Of a stretch of DNA of 64,000 nucleotides, positions 8,355 through 16,935 are shown in pieces (the first letter of the stretch is position 1; every line of letters begins with the position of its first letter). The translations under genes were made by a program, and so were the position numbers. The notes under the pieces are model-generated. The model saw only the letters and a list, made by a program, of their open reading frames with translations. It made no database searches and was not told the origin of the DNA. Source of the stretch: an uncultured Ulvibacter sp. (GTDB lineage: Bacteria > Bacteroidota > Bacteroidia > Flavobacteriales > Flavobacteriaceae). Where the stretch lies: NCBI GenBank assembly GCA_913063405.1, contig CAJXZB010000007.1, positions 37,818-101,817 of the forward strand. The letters run 5' to 3'.

Positions 8355-8773
8355 CTTACTTCTGGAGGTTTTGGGTTGTGAAACTCGTTTTTTTTTACAT
8401 CTTCCATAGTAGCTTCTTTCACGGCCTGTTTTTTGAGTTCGGCTAGTCGAACTTCTTGCTTTACCTTTAGTTTTTCCAGTTGTTGATGTTCCCATTCCTT
8501 ACCCATAAATGAATTCATTATAAAGACATTGAATAAGTGAATTAGAAAAAGAAAAGCCCAGATAAGAATTGCCCATACAAACCAATTTTTAATAAAGAAG
8601 TCGTCTCCATATCCAAGAACGGGATTTATGATAATAAGGAAAACACAGCCCACCAGAAATACAATAAAATGCCGCATTAATCTTTTCTTCTGATTTATCC
8701 TAGATTGAGCATACTCGTACTGTTCCCGTTGTTCGGGGTCAATTCTATCCGTTTTTTTAGCTTTTGAAAACAT
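8351..8773 (-). CDS. 2TM domain protein
   Basis: 140 residues. Two hydrophobic helices (about 34-52, HFIVFLVGCVFLIIINPVL, and about 63-88, NWFVWAILIWAFLFLIHLFNVF) separated by a short loop, followed by a charged helix (about 93-125) and a basic tail. This matches the Bacteroidota 2TM family, whose function is unknown; some members are attached to histidine kinases. It is the upstream partner of folA with a four-base ATGA overlap. The divergent gene is a PLP enzyme 92 bp away. A folate connection is not implied by the sequence. Confidence 0.85.
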   Translation of the reverse strand: MFSKAKKTDRIDPEQREQYEYAQSRINQKKRLMRHFIVFLVGCVFLIIINPVLGYGDDFFIKNWFVWAILIWAFLFLIHLFNVFIMNSFMGKEWEHQQLEKLKVKQEVRLAELKKQAVKEATMEDVKKNEFHNPKPPEVR

Positions 8774-8865
8774 TGTTCATTACTTTTATCCTGCCCCTAA
8801 TTTACTCAAAAGAATAAGGCTTGGCACTGTAAAATTACCGAATTTTCATTTATCGCTTTCAATTC

Positions 8866-9951
8866 ATGATGGAATTAAAAAAAGAATTTCCAGTATTAGA
8901 TAAATATACATATTTAAACACCGCCTCCTGTGGGCTTCTTTCAAAATCGCTAGTGGAATGGCGACAGCAACATGACATTGATCTTATGGAAGATGGGAGT
9001 GTTTTTCGTGATCGGCACAAACCTCATATCGAAAGGGTTCGCGGGGCGGTTGCGAGTTTTTTTGATGCTTCGGAGAGTGAAACAGCGTTAGTGCCAAATT
9101 TTTCTTTTGGCTTTAATAGCTTGCTGAGTGGCTTACCAAAAAACCTGAAGGTTCTGTTGCTAACGTTCGATTACCCTTCAATAAATTGGCCCGTAGAGCA
9201 TCGTGATTTCGATGTTTGTTATGCCCGAATCGATGAGAATTTGGAGCGGAATATTGAGGAAGCAATCACACAGCACCAGCCCGATGTGTTTGCCTTTAGT
9301 TTGGTGCAGTACCTCTCTGGCATCAAAATAGATTTTGAGTTTTTGAAGCGTTTGAAAGCCTATCATCCAGATTTATTGATAATAGGAGATGGAACGCAAT
9401 TTTTAGGAACTTCAAGGTTTAGTTTTGCTGAAAGCGGGTTAGATGTTTTGGGGGCGAGCACTTATAAATGGATGCTTGCAGGCTATGGAAACGGAGTGCT
9501 TATGATAAAAGCAGAGACGCAAAAGAAGATATTCCCTGAAACGATTGGTTTTAATTCGGCGGATGACATGTTGAGTAAACATGATGAAATTTCATTTGTT
9601 AAGCGTTTTGAGCCTGGTCATCAGGATACCCTTAATTACGGAAGTTTGGAGCGATCTATCCAATTTTTAAACAATGTTGGAATGGACAAAGTGGAAGAAA
9701 AAATAGAAAGCCTTTCAAACATCGCGAAGTCTCGCCTTTCTGAATTGGGATTGTTAGATGATATCGTTATGAAGCGAGATCAACATTCGAACATTTTCAA
9801 TATTAAAGGAAATAATACTTTGTTTCAGAAACTAAAAGAGAATAATATAATCTGCTCTCAACGTGCTCATGGAATTCGAGTGAGCTTTCATTTCTATAAT
9901 ACAGAGGAGGATGTGGACAAGTTGATATCCGTTATGTCAACAAATTTGTAG
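8866..9951 (+). CDS. Aminotransferase class V-fold PLP enzyme
   Basis: 361 residues. Fold-type I PLP enzyme of the class V (cysteine desulfurase/isopenicillin epimerase-like) group. The likely PLP lysine is in GASTYKWMLAGYGNG (about residue 203), and the PLP-ring Asp is in IIGDGTQFLG. The N-terminal YLNTASCGLLS matches class V members that act on small amino acids. The C-terminal domain ends IRVSFHFYNTEEDVDKL, as in this family. No Cys-loop typical of NifS/IscS desulfurases is evident, so the substrate is unknown. ATG is doubled at the start (8866 and 8869); either is possible. It stands alone, divergent from the 2TM gene. Confidence 0.88.
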   Translation: MMELKKEFPVLDKYTYLNTASCGLLSKSLVEWRQQHDIDLMEDGSVFRDRHKPHIERVRGAVASFFDASESETALVPNFSFGFNSLLSGLPKNLKVLLLTFDYPSINWPVEHRDFDVCYARIDENLERNIEEAITQHQPDVFAFSLVQYLSGIKIDFEFLKRLKAYHPDLLIIGDGTQFLGTSRFSFAESGLDVLGASTYKWMLAGYGNGVLMIKAETQKKIFPETIGFNSADDMLSKHDEISFVKRFEPGHQDTLNYGSLERSIQFLNNVGMDKVEEKIESLSNIAKSRLSELGLLDDIVMKRDQHSNIFNIKGNNTLFQKLKENNIICSQRAHGIRVSFHFYNTEEDVDKLISVMSTNL

Positions 9952-9955
9952 ACAT

Positions 9956-9992
9956 AAAAAGATGCTCATATTTTTAACTTAGGCACTTTTTT
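9956..9992. terminator. Bidirectional terminator between convergent genes
   Basis: AAAAAG and TGC (with one bulged A) can pair with GCA and CTTTTT, followed by a T run on the plus strand and preceded by an A run. It lies between the PLP enzyme and the TonB-like gene. The stem is imperfect. Confidence 0.45.
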
Positions 9993-10424
9993 TTATTTTC
10001 CTGTCTTAAAATTAAATGGAACAGTGTATTTAATAGCTCTTGGTTTTCCTGCCAACATTCCTGGTTTCATTTTTGGAATTGCTTTTATGTTTCTCTTCGC
10101 TTCAGCCTGTAATCCTGGGCTTCCACCAGTGGCACTTTTTATCTCAACAAGTCCTTTGGTGTTTATTATAAAGTCCACAACAACTCTCCCTTGAACATTT
10201 TTTTTGTACTCTGCAACGGGGTACTTAAAGTTTTTTACAATGTGTTGCATTAGTTTTTTATCAAAACAGGCATCTCTTTGATACACATTGTTGCTCTCAC
10301 AGCCTGGCCAAACCGGAGCTATCTCCTTCATGGTAACGGTATTTCTGTTTACATCACCCCATTCTTCTTGGGCAACAGATATAGTAGATAATAAAAGGGA
10401 TAGAATAATTAGTAAATTTTTCAT
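9993..10424 (-). CDS. Secreted TonB C-terminal-domain protein
   Basis: 143 residues. A signal peptide (MKNLLIILSLLLSTISVAQ) is followed by a segment with a CESN...ACF cysteine pair and then a TonB C-terminal-like fold (about 60-140: YPVAEYKKNVQGRVVVDFIINTKG, GLQAEAKRNIKAIPKMKPG, IKYTVPFNF). Unlike true TonB it has no membrane anchor helix and no Pro-rich spanner, so it cannot couple ExbBD energy by itself. Such stand-alone domains are common in Flavobacteriia, with unknown role at the periplasmic side of the outer membrane. It lies 14 bp downstream of thyA on the same strand and may be cotranscribed. Confidence 0.85.
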   Translation of the reverse strand: MKNLLIILSLLLSTISVAQEEWGDVNRNTVTMKEIAPVWPGCESNNVYQRDACFDKKLMQHIVKNFKYPVAEYKKNVQGRVVVDFIINTKGLVEIKSATGGSPGLQAEAKRNIKAIPKMKPGMLAGKPRAIKYTVPFNFKTGK

Positions 10425-10438
10425 AAGTAGGTTTTAAG

Positions 10439-11263
10439 TTAAATTGCCACTGCTCCCTTGATATGGGGATGGGGATTATAATCAACTAATGTAAAGTCAT
10501 CAAATTTGAAGCCAAAAATATCTTTGACCTCTGGATTTAACAACATTTTCGGTAAAGCCCGCGGTTCTCGGGATAATTGAAGCTCAATTTGCTCCATATG
10601 GTTACTATAAATATGGGCATCACCAAAGGTATGTATAAAATCTCCGGCCTCATATCCACAAACTTGAGCCATCATCATAGTGAGCAGCGCATAAGAACCA
10701 ATATTAAAAGGAACACCAAGGAAAATATCTGCGCTACGCTGATATAACTGACAGGAAAGTTTTCCGTCTGCAACGTAAAACTGAAAGAACGCATGACAGG
10801 GTGGGAGCGCGGCTTTTCCATTCGCAATATTTTCATTAAAAGGTTTTGAGGTGTCAGGCATTACGCTAGGATTCCAGGCACTTACTAACATTCGTCTACT
10901 ATCAGGATTGTTTTTTAAAGTCTCAATGATATCTGCAATTTGATCAATCTCTTCACTGTTCCAGTTGCGCCATTGATGTCCATAAACAGGGCCTAAATCG
11001 CCACGTTCATCTGCCCATTCATTCCAAATACGGACGCCGTTATCTTTAAGATAATTAATATTTGTATCACCATTTAAGAACCATAATAGCTCATAAACCA
11101 TAGATTTTAGGTGTACCTTCTTAGTGGTCACCATGGGAAAACCTTTACTTAGGTCGAAACGCATTTGGTGTCCAAATACACTCTTGGTTCCTGTGCCAGT
11201 TCTATCGTGCTTTTCAGCACCATTTTCAACTACGTGTTTTATTAGATCAAGGTATTGCTTCAT
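10439..11263 (-). CDS. thyA: Thymidylate synthase
   Basis: 274 residues. Converts dUMP to dTMP using methylene-tetrahydrofolate and yields dihydrofolate, the substrate of FolA nearby. The nucleophile is C156 in [13 protein letters not shown]. Other hallmarks: RTGTGT near residue 21, [36 protein letters not shown] and HIYSNHMEQ. Length is usual for bacterial ThyA. A perfect 18-bp palindrome lies 7-24 bp before the start codon and overlaps the place where a ribosome site would be, so initiation may depend on RNA folding. Confidence 0.97.
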   Translation of the reverse strand: MKQYLDLIKHVVENGAEKHDRTGTGTKSVFGHQMRFDLSKGFPMVTTKKVHLKSMVYELLWFLNGDTNINYLKDNGVRIWNEWADERGDLGPVYGHQWRNWNSEEIDQIADIIETLKNNPDSRRMLVSAWNPSVMPDTSKPFNENIANGKAALPPCHAFFQFYVADGKLSCQLYQRSADIFLGVPFNIGSYALLTMMMAQVCGYEAGDFIHTFGDAHIYSNHMEQIELQLSREPRALPKMLLNPEVKDIFGFKFDDFTLVDYNPHPHIKGAVAI

Positions 11264-11269
11264 ATCTAC

Positions 11270-11287
11270 TTCCTGCGAACGCAGGAA
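11270..11287. repeat. Perfect palindrome in the thyA leader
   Basis: TTCCTGCG-AA-CGCAGGAA: 8-bp arms with a 2-bp centre, ending 6 bp before the thyA ATG. It could fold at the ribosome entry site, act as a protein site, or be a member of a dispersed intergenic palindrome family. It has no T run and sits at a start, so a terminator is unlikely. Confidence 0.8.
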
Positions 11288-11404
11288 TCCATTAAAAATT
11301 ATAAAAAACGAAAATAAAAAAAAGTATTAGATGGAAAGAATAGATAGATCTTTAGATTTTAAAAGTTATTAACTTATAAAAAATACTGCTTTCCAAAAAA
11401 TCTA

Positions 11405-13123
11405 CTATCCAATAACCATTCCTGCAATAGCGGCCGATATTAAAGAAGCAATAGTTCCTCCTAACAATGCCTTCATTCCAAATTTTGATAAAGTCTTACG
11501 TTGCCCGGGGGCAAGAGAACCAATGCCTCCAATTTGAATTCCAATAGAGGCAAAGTTTGCAAACCCACAAAGCATATAGGTGGCCATAATGATCGACTTT
11601 TCATACTTTAAATGGGTGGCATTTGCAACATTTTTTAAATCTGCTAGTTGTATATATCCTACAAATTCACTAGCAGCAAGTTTAATCCCTAACAACTGTC
11701 CCATCATCATCATATCTTCCTTGGCTACACCAACAAGCCACATAAGAGGAGCGAATACTGTCCCCAAAATAGCTTCTAGAGATAGCGCATTATAAGATGA
11801 GTTTGCGGCTACCCAATCATTTAATGAGGTCGTCTCGCCAACCCAGCCCAAGATTCCATTGAACATTGCAATAAATGCTACAAAAACCAAAAGCATTGCC
11901 CCAACATTAACGGCTAGTTTCAACCCTTCGGTAGTGCCATTTGCGATCGCGTCAAGGATGTTCGATCCTATCTTTTCTGAAGAAACTTTTACATCGGTAT
12001 TTACCGCCTCTGTTTGAGGAAATAGTATCTTAGAAATTACAATCGCCCCAGGAGCCGCCATAACTGATGCAGCCAATAAATGCTTTGCAAATTTCAATCT
12101 AAGTACTGGGTCATCGCCGCCAAGAAATCCAATATAGGCAGCGAGAACCGCTCCAGCCACCGTGGCCATCCCGCCAATCATCACCAAAAGCATTTCGGAT
12201 TTTGTCATTTTTTCCAGATACGCTTTGATTAATAGCGGGGCCTCCGTTTGACCTAAAAAGATATTCCCTGCAACACTTAAACTTTCAGCTCCGGATATTC
12301 TCAAAGCCTTTGATAATAACCAGCCCATTGCTTTTACAACCTTCTGAATAATTCCTAAGTAGAACAATAAAGAGGTAAGCGCAGAGAAGAATATAATGGT
12401 TGGCAATACCTGAAATGCAAATATAAACCCGAAGGTGTCCATATCTACCACAAGTCCTTCAAAAAGGAATTTGCTACCTGCCCGTGTAAAATCGAGTATG
12501 CTAATGAAAACTTTTCCAATTGCCTCAAAAATGCTTTGAATAAAAGGAACTTTTAAAACCCCAATGGCAATAATAAGTTGAAGTATTAGTCCAATACCGA
12601 CGGTTCGCCAATTTACCGCTTTTCTATTCGAACTAAATAAATAGGCAATAAAAAGTAAGGTAAACATTCCTAATATACCTCTCCAAAGGCTGTTAATCGA
12701 AAATCCTTGAACAGGGACAATCTCATCCATTTCCTCTTCGTCCATCGATAGGATAACTTCTGCATCTTTTTTGGCATTGACAAAGCTATACCGAACATTA
12801 TTCTCTGCAAAGGCCAAGGTGCTATCTGTAATTTCTGAAACCCGGTATCTTCGAATTGTATCGGTTGGCTGATTGTAAAAAAGAACTAGTAGATTATTTT
12901 GAAGAATATAGTCTCCAGTTGCTTTCAGGTTGTCTTTTGCCTCTAGGTGGTATTCAAAAGCCCCATCCGCTAGATTAAAAACATCTGTTTTAGAATTAAT
13001 AGAAAAGAGTGACTCACCAGTTTTACTTTCAATACTTGAAAATTTCCAATTTTGTTCTAGGGTCTGTCCGAAGTTTTTTCCGAAGAAAATAAATACAAAG
13101 GCAATAATTAAAACTCTCTTCAT
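11405..13123 (-). CDS. CNT-family nucleoside transporter with extra N-terminal domain
   Basis: 572 residues. The C-terminal ~410 residues are a concentrative nucleoside transporter (NupC/CNT): gate and core motifs VAGNIFLGQTEAPLLIKAYL, MIGGMATVAGAVLAAYIGFLG, MAAPGAIVISKILFPQTE and CGFANFASIGIQIGGIG. It imports nucleosides with Na+ or H+. The first ~145 residues are unusual: a signal peptide (MKRVLIIAFVFIFFGKNFGQ) and a beta-rich periplasmic domain (NWKFSSIESKTGESLF, LLVFYNQPTDTIRRYRVSE) before the first transporter helix. This domain resembles small lipocalin-like domains and may sense or bind ligand; that is inference. It lies in line with thyA and the nuclease gene, so a nucleotide-salvage context is plausible. 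Confidence 0.9.
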   Translation of the reverse strand: MKRVLIIAFVFIFFGKNFGQTLEQNWKFSSIESKTGESLFSINSKTDVFNLADGAFEYHLEAKDNLKATGDYILQNNLLVLFYNQPTDTIRRYRVSEITDSTLAFAENNVRYSFVNAKKDAEVILSMDEEEMDEIVPVQGFSINSLWRGILGMFTLLFIAYLFSSNRKAVNWRTVGIGLILQLIIAIGVLKVPFIQSIFEAIGKVFISILDFTRAGSKFLFEGLVVDMDTFGFIFAFQVLPTIIFFSALTSLLFYLGIIQKVVKAMGWLLSKALRISGAESLSVAGNIFLGQTEAPLLIKAYLEKMTKSEMLLVMIGGMATVAGAVLAAYIGFLGGDDPVLRLKFAKHLLAASVMAAPGAIVISKILFPQTEAVNTDVKVSSEKIGSNILDAIANGTTEGLKLAVNVGAMLLVFVAFIAMFNGILGWVGETTSLNDWVAANSSYNALSLEAILGTVFAPLMWLVGVAKEDMMMMGQLLGIKLAASEFVGYIQLADLKNVANATHLKYEKSIIMATYMLCGFANFASIGIQIGGIGSLAPGQRKTLSKFGMKALLGGTIASLISAAIAGMVIG

Positions 13124-13161
13124 AAGGTGAGTGCGTAGCTTTTAAACACTAAAGATAACCC

Positions 13162-13788
13162 CTATCTTTTTGAAATTTCATCTCTTATTCTAGCGGCAGT
13201 CTCATAATCTTCATTGGTCACGGCTTGATCCAGCATTTGATTTAATTCTTTCAGCGTATGTTTCGCATAATCTCCACCAGTTGCTTTTTCAGACTCTTTA
13301 TCTGTTCCTAAAATGAGTTCTTCAATAACGGCATCTTCTTCCTCGGATATATTCTGTTTTTTCTTTTTCGGAGAGGTTTTTAAGAAGATACCTGCCTTGT
13401 CAAGGATGTTTTTATATGTAAAAATTGGTGCTTTAAAACGCAATGCAAGGGCAATGGCATCGCTCGTTCTAGCATCAATTATCTCTTCAATTTTATCACG
13501 TTCACAGATAATGCTCGAATAAAACACACCATCAACCAATTTATGGATAATCACTTGTTTAACAACTATTTCAAAACGGTCTGAAAAATTTTTGAAAAGA
13601 TCATGCGTTAAAGGCCTGAGAGGTTTAATTTCTTCTTCTAAAGCAATTGCAATAGATTGGGCCTCAAAAGCACCAATAACAATTGGTAGTTTGCGGTCTC
13701 CATCTACTTCGCTCAAAATAAGAGCGTAGGCTCCGTTTTGTGTTTGGCTATAAGAAATACCCTTAATATTAAGTCTTACTAAACTCAT
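13162..13788 (-). CDS. Bifunctional nuclease family protein with UVR tail
   Basis: 208 residues. The first ~135 residues match the bifunctional nuclease (BFN/DUF151) domain: YALILSEVDGDRKLPIVIGAFEAQSIAIALE, RPLTHDLF, and DARTSDAIALALRFKAPIF. The last ~35 residues form a UVR motif (LNQMLDQAVTNEDYETAARIRDEI), as seen in UvrB/C and here probably a protein-contact coiled coil. BFN homologues in plants degrade RNA and DNA; the bacterial role is not settled. It lies 38 bp upstream of the nucleoside transporter on the same strand and is probably cotranscribed with it, separated from etfA by a terminator. Confidence 0.9.
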   Translation of the reverse strand: MSLVRLNIKGISYSQTQNGAYALILSEVDGDRKLPIVIGAFEAQSIAIALEEEIKPLRPLTHDLFKNFSDRFEIVVKQVIIHKLVDGVFYSSIICERDKIEEIIDARTSDAIALALRFKAPIFTYKNILDKAGIFLKTSPKKKKQNISEEEDAVIEELILGTDKESEKATGGDYAKHTLKELNQMLDQAVTNEDYETAARIRDEISKR

Positions 13789-13804
13789 AATTTGAATAAA
13801 AAAA

Positions 13805-13840
13805 GCTGTTTAAATTAGGACGTTCCCATATCTAAACAGC
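13805..13840 (-). terminator. Terminator after etfBA
   Basis: GCTGTTTA at 13805-13812 pairs with TAAACAGC at 13833-13840, with a smaller GGA/TCC helix in the loop. On the minus strand the stem is followed by a run of seven T, as for an intrinsic terminator closing etfB-etfA before the nuclease gene. There is also a T run on the plus strand, so it may work both ways. Confidence 0.75.
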
Positions 13841-13871
13841 CCTTTTTTATAAGGCACAAAGTAATAAAAAA

Positions 13872-14834
13872 TTACCCGTTTTGCGCCTTAAAGATTTTTA
13901 ATTTTTCGTTGAGTTGTGGGATCACTTCGAAGGCATCACCAACAATACCATAGTCTGCCGCCTTAAAGAAAGGCGCTTCCGCATCAGTATTGATGACCAC
14001 TTTTATTTTGGATGAGTTGATTCCTGCTAAATGTTGGATGGCGCCAGAAATACCAATGGCGATGTATAAATTTGATGCTACAGGTTTTCCAGTCTGCCCA
14101 ACGTGTTCCCCGTGAGGTCTCCAGCCCATATCACTTACTGGTTTAGAACAAGCCGTTGCTGCTCCAAGTATTTCGGCTAGCTCTTCAACCATTCCCCAAT
14201 TTTCAGGACCTTTTAATCCTCGTCCTGCTGAAACAACAATTTCGGCATCCGCTATAGTCACCTTATCTGTAGCCTTATCTACTGAAACAACAATTGTACT
14301 GGTGTTTCCATTTAATTCTGGAGAAAAACTTTCTGCATTGGCATTTGTAACATCTTCTTTTAGTCCATAAGCGTTCTTAGCCAAACCAATTACTTTAATG
14401 TCCGTTGTAATTTCTGTACTGGAAAATGCTTTGCTTGAAAAGACGCTATGTTTTACTACAAAAGGTGTGGCACTTGTTGGGAGACTGGTCACGTTTGGAA
14501 CATATCCGGCATTTAGATTTACGGCAATTAGAGGCGCCATAAATTTACTATTTGCACTTGCTGTCAATACCAGCACTTTGGCATTTTCCTTTTTTGCCGC
14601 TTGTGTAAGCGCGTCTGCATAGGATTCGGCGTTAAAATTGTTTAAAGAATCGTTTGAAACTTCCAACACCTTGGTAGCGCCATAGGTCCCTAATTCACTT
14701 GTGTCACCTCCATTTATTGAAAGTGCCGTTACCGAAGTCCCCATCATATCTGCAACACCTTTTGCATATGACACAGCTTCTAGAGCGATTTTCTTAAATT
14801 TTCCTCCTTCGGATTCTGTATATACTAATACCAT
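13872..14834 (-). CDS. etfA: Electron transfer flavoprotein subunit alpha
   Basis: 320 residues from the ATG at 14832-14834; a longer frame would need a TTG codon and adds eight residues not typical of the family, which begins close to VLVYTES. EtfA binds FAD and passes electrons from acyl-CoA dehydrogenases to ETF:quinone oxidoreductase. The C-terminal FAD-binding domain is clear: VVSAGRGLKGPENWGMVEELAEILGAATACSKPVSDMGWRPHGEHVGQTGKPVASNLYIAIGISGAIQHLAG. It is the second gene of etfB-etfA, about 70 bp after etfB, and is followed by a strong terminator. It would serve beta-oxidation type dehydrogenases. Confidence 0.96.
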   Translation of the reverse strand: MVLVYTESEGGKFKKIALEAVSYAKGVADMMGTSVTALSINGGDTSELGTYGATKVLEVSNDSLNNFNAESYADALTQAAKKENAKVLVLTASANSKFMAPLIAVNLNAGYVPNVTSLPTSATPFVVKHSVFSSKAFSSTEITTDIKVIGLAKNAYGLKEDVTNANAESFSPELNGNTSTIVVSVDKATDKVTIADAEIVVSAGRGLKGPENWGMVEELAEILGAATACSKPVSDMGWRPHGEHVGQTGKPVASNLYIAIGISGAIQHLAGINSSKIKVVINTDAEAPFFKAADYGIVGDAFEVIPQLNEKLKIFKAQNG

Positions 14835-14906
14835 ATTTTTTAAAATTGTAAATTCCAAAAGGCAAAATAATTTCTAGCAATTGCCTTGAATTTGAGATTT
14901 GTCTTT

Positions 14907-15647
14907 TTAGATTGCCTTTGCTTCGTTATGCAAAAGGCTAATTAAATCATCCACGTTATCAACTAGTTTCACTGCTCCCTTAGGAGCTGGTTTTTCGAAC
15001 GCTAGGGTTTGGGTTTCTAAAGAAGCATCCACGGGATCTTTTACTGTTAAGGGTTTACTTCTAGCTTGCATAATTCCTCGCATATTAGGGATGCGAAGAT
15101 CACTTTCTTCAACCAAGCCTTTTTGTCCTCCAACTACCAAAGGAAGTGAAGTGCTAAGGGTTTCTTTTCCTCCGTCGATTTCACGAATTGCAGTAGCATT
15201 GTTTCCATCAATTTCCAAGCTAATACACGTATTTACGAAATTAGCTCCAGTTAATTTAGCAAGCATTCCTGGTACCATTCCACCATTATAATCGATAGAT
15301 TCACGGCCACCAATTACCAAATCATAACCTCCTTCGTTTACGACAGCCGTCAACTGCTTCGCAACCGAAAATCCATCTGTGGCGGGAGTATTTACTCGAA
15401 TGGCCTCATCGGCGCCAATCGCCAATGCTTTTCTTAACGTCGGCTCTGTTTCTGGCCCACCTACATTTACAACGTGAACGGTGGCTCCTTGCTTTTCTTT
15501 AAACCACATGGCTCTGGTCAAACCAAATTCATCATTCGGATTGATTACGAATTGAACTCCATTGGTGTCGAATTTTGTATCACCATCGGTGAAATTGATT
15601 TTTGAAGTGGTGTCTGGAACGTGACTAATACACACTAATATTTTCAT
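14907..15647 (-). CDS. etfB: Electron transfer flavoprotein subunit beta
   Basis: 246 residues, usual for EtfB. It binds AMP and with EtfA forms the soluble electron carrier for acyl-CoA dehydrogenases. Seen: N-terminal KILVCISHVPDT, FVINPNDEFGLTRAMW, the signature VIGGRESIDYNGGMVPGMLAKLTG near residues 116-138, and the C-terminal arm that wraps EtfA. First gene of the etfBA operon, divergent from the E1-beta gene with a 253-bp gap. No exact TAnnTTTG element was found on its strand in that gap. Confidence 0.96.
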   Translation of the reverse strand: MKILVCISHVPDTTSKINFTDGDTKFDTNGVQFVINPNDEFGLTRAMWFKEKQGATVHVVNVGGPETEPTLRKALAIGADEAIRVNTPATDGFSVAKQLTAVVNEGGYDLVIGGRESIDYNGGMVPGMLAKLTGANFVNTCISLEIDGNNATAIREIDGGKETLSTSLPLVVGGQKGLVEESDLRIPNMRGIMQARSKPLTVKDPVDASLETQTLAFEKPAPKGAVKLVDNVDDLISLLHNEAKAI

Positions 15648-15828
15648 ATTTAAACTGTCTTTTGAATAGTAAAGTTTGGTATAATCCTTTGACGTATGTG
15701 TCTCAGGGTTTGTAGGTAAATCGTATAAAAAATAGCTTCGGTTTACGAGGGTACGAAGATAATGATATATTTTATAAACTTACTATGCACGCATAATATA
15801 TTTTCTAGTAAAACTTTAAAAAAATGGA

Positions 15829-15857
15829 TTGCCCACATATAAATAATAGTATTTTTG
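15829..15857 (+). promoter_or_regulatory. Candidate promoter of the pyruvate dehydrogenase E1-beta gene
   Basis: TTG at 15829-15831, an 18-bp spacer and TATTTTTG at 15850-15857 fit the Bacteroidota -33/-7 pattern (TTTG-N19-TAnnTTTG). The ATG follows 43 bp later. Confidence 0.5.
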
Positions 15858-15900
15858 TTTTTCTGATTACATTTCAGAAGTCATAATAATTATAAAAGCT

Positions 15901-16878
15901 ATGAAGACCTTACAATTTAGAGAAGCGGTATGCGAGGCGATGAGTGAAGAAATGCGTCGTGATGAAAGTATATATTTAATGGGTGAAGAAGTTGCCGAAT
16001 ATAATGGGGCTTATAAAGCCAGTAAAGGAATGTTGGACGAGTTTGGTGCCAAACGTGTTATCGACACCCCAATTGCTGAACTTGGTTTTTCGGGAATCGC
16101 TGTGGGTTCTGCTATGAATGGTAACCGTCCTATTGTAGAATATATGACTTTTAATTTCTCTTTGGTTGGGATTGACCAAATTATAAATAATGCCGCCAAA
16201 ATTAGACAAATGTCTGGTGGGCAGTTTAATTGCCCTATTGTATTTCGCGGCCCAACAGCTTCTGCTGGACAACTTGGAGCAACACATTCACAGGCTTTTG
16301 AAAGTTGGTTTGCAAACTGTCCTGGATTAAAAGTTGTGGTACCTAGTAATCCAGCCGATGCCAAAGGTTTGCTAAAAAGTGCAATTCGGGATAATGATCC
16401 AGTGATTTTTATGGAAAGTGAACAAATGTATGGGGATAAGGGCGAGGTGCCAGAAGGAGAGTATTTAATTCCATTAGGTGTTGCGAAGACAAAACGTAAA
16501 GGGACGGATGTTACTATCGTATCCTTTGGAAAGATTATAAAGGAGGCATATAAAGCTGCTGATGTATTAGCCGAAGAGGGTATTGAGTGTGAGATAATCG
16601 ATTTACGAACTATTAGACCAATGGACCACGATGCTATATTAGATTCTGTTAAGAAGACAAATAGATTGGTTATTTTAGAGGAGTCCTGGCCTTTTGGAAA
16701 TATTTCTACTGAAATTACTTACCAAGTACAAAGCCAGGTATTTGATTATCTAGATGCTCCAATCATTAAGATTAATACTGCAGACACCCCAGCGCCATAT
16801 TCTCCAGTTCTTTTGGAAGAATGGTTGCCTAATAGTGAAGACGTTATTAATGCAGTAAAAAAAGTAATGTACCGCTAG
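15901..16878 (+). CDS. pdhB: Pyruvate (2-oxoacid) dehydrogenase E1 component, beta subunit
   Basis: 325 residues, usual for stand-alone E1-beta. With E1-alpha it decarboxylates pyruvate on TPP and reductively acetylates the E2 lipoyl group. Motifs: YLMGEEVAEYNGAYKASKGM with the TPP-contacting Glu, RVIDTPIAELGFSGIAVGSAM, CPIVFRGPTASAGQLGATHSQAFESWF, and the C-terminal DLRTIRPMDHDAILDSVKKTNRLVILEE. E1-alpha and E2 are not adjacent, as is common in Flavobacteriia where they lie elsewhere. Pyruvate is the likely substrate by family resemblance. The fused E1 at 58390-60447 is a different, paralogous enzyme. Confidence 0.9.
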   Translation: MKTLQFREAVCEAMSEEMRRDESIYLMGEEVAEYNGAYKASKGMLDEFGAKRVIDTPIAELGFSGIAVGSAMNGNRPIVEYMTFNFSLVGIDQIINNAAKIRQMSGGQFNCPIVFRGPTASAGQLGATHSQAFESWFANCPGLKVVVPSNPADAKGLLKSAIRDNDPVIFMESEQMYGDKGEVPEGEYLIPLGVAKTKRKGTDVTIVSFGKIIKEAYKAADVLAEEGIECEIIDLRTIRPMDHDAILDSVKKTNRLVILEESWPFGNISTEITYQVQSQVFDYLDAPIIKINTADTPAPYSPVLLEEWLPNSEDVINAVKKVMYR

Positions 16879-16935
16879 TTTTTGTGACTAAGTATTTCTT
16901 AAAACAATTATCTTTTTTAGGCGTTAACCTTTTAT

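Noticed and set aside
8355..8495. N-terminal 47-residue extension of FolA
   Set aside because: It is basic low-complexity sequence from another frame of the 2TM gene; the ATG at 8354 gives the normal DHFR start.
14835..14858. Longer EtfA start
   Set aside because: It needs a TTG codon and adds residues not found in the family; the ATG at 14834 fits.
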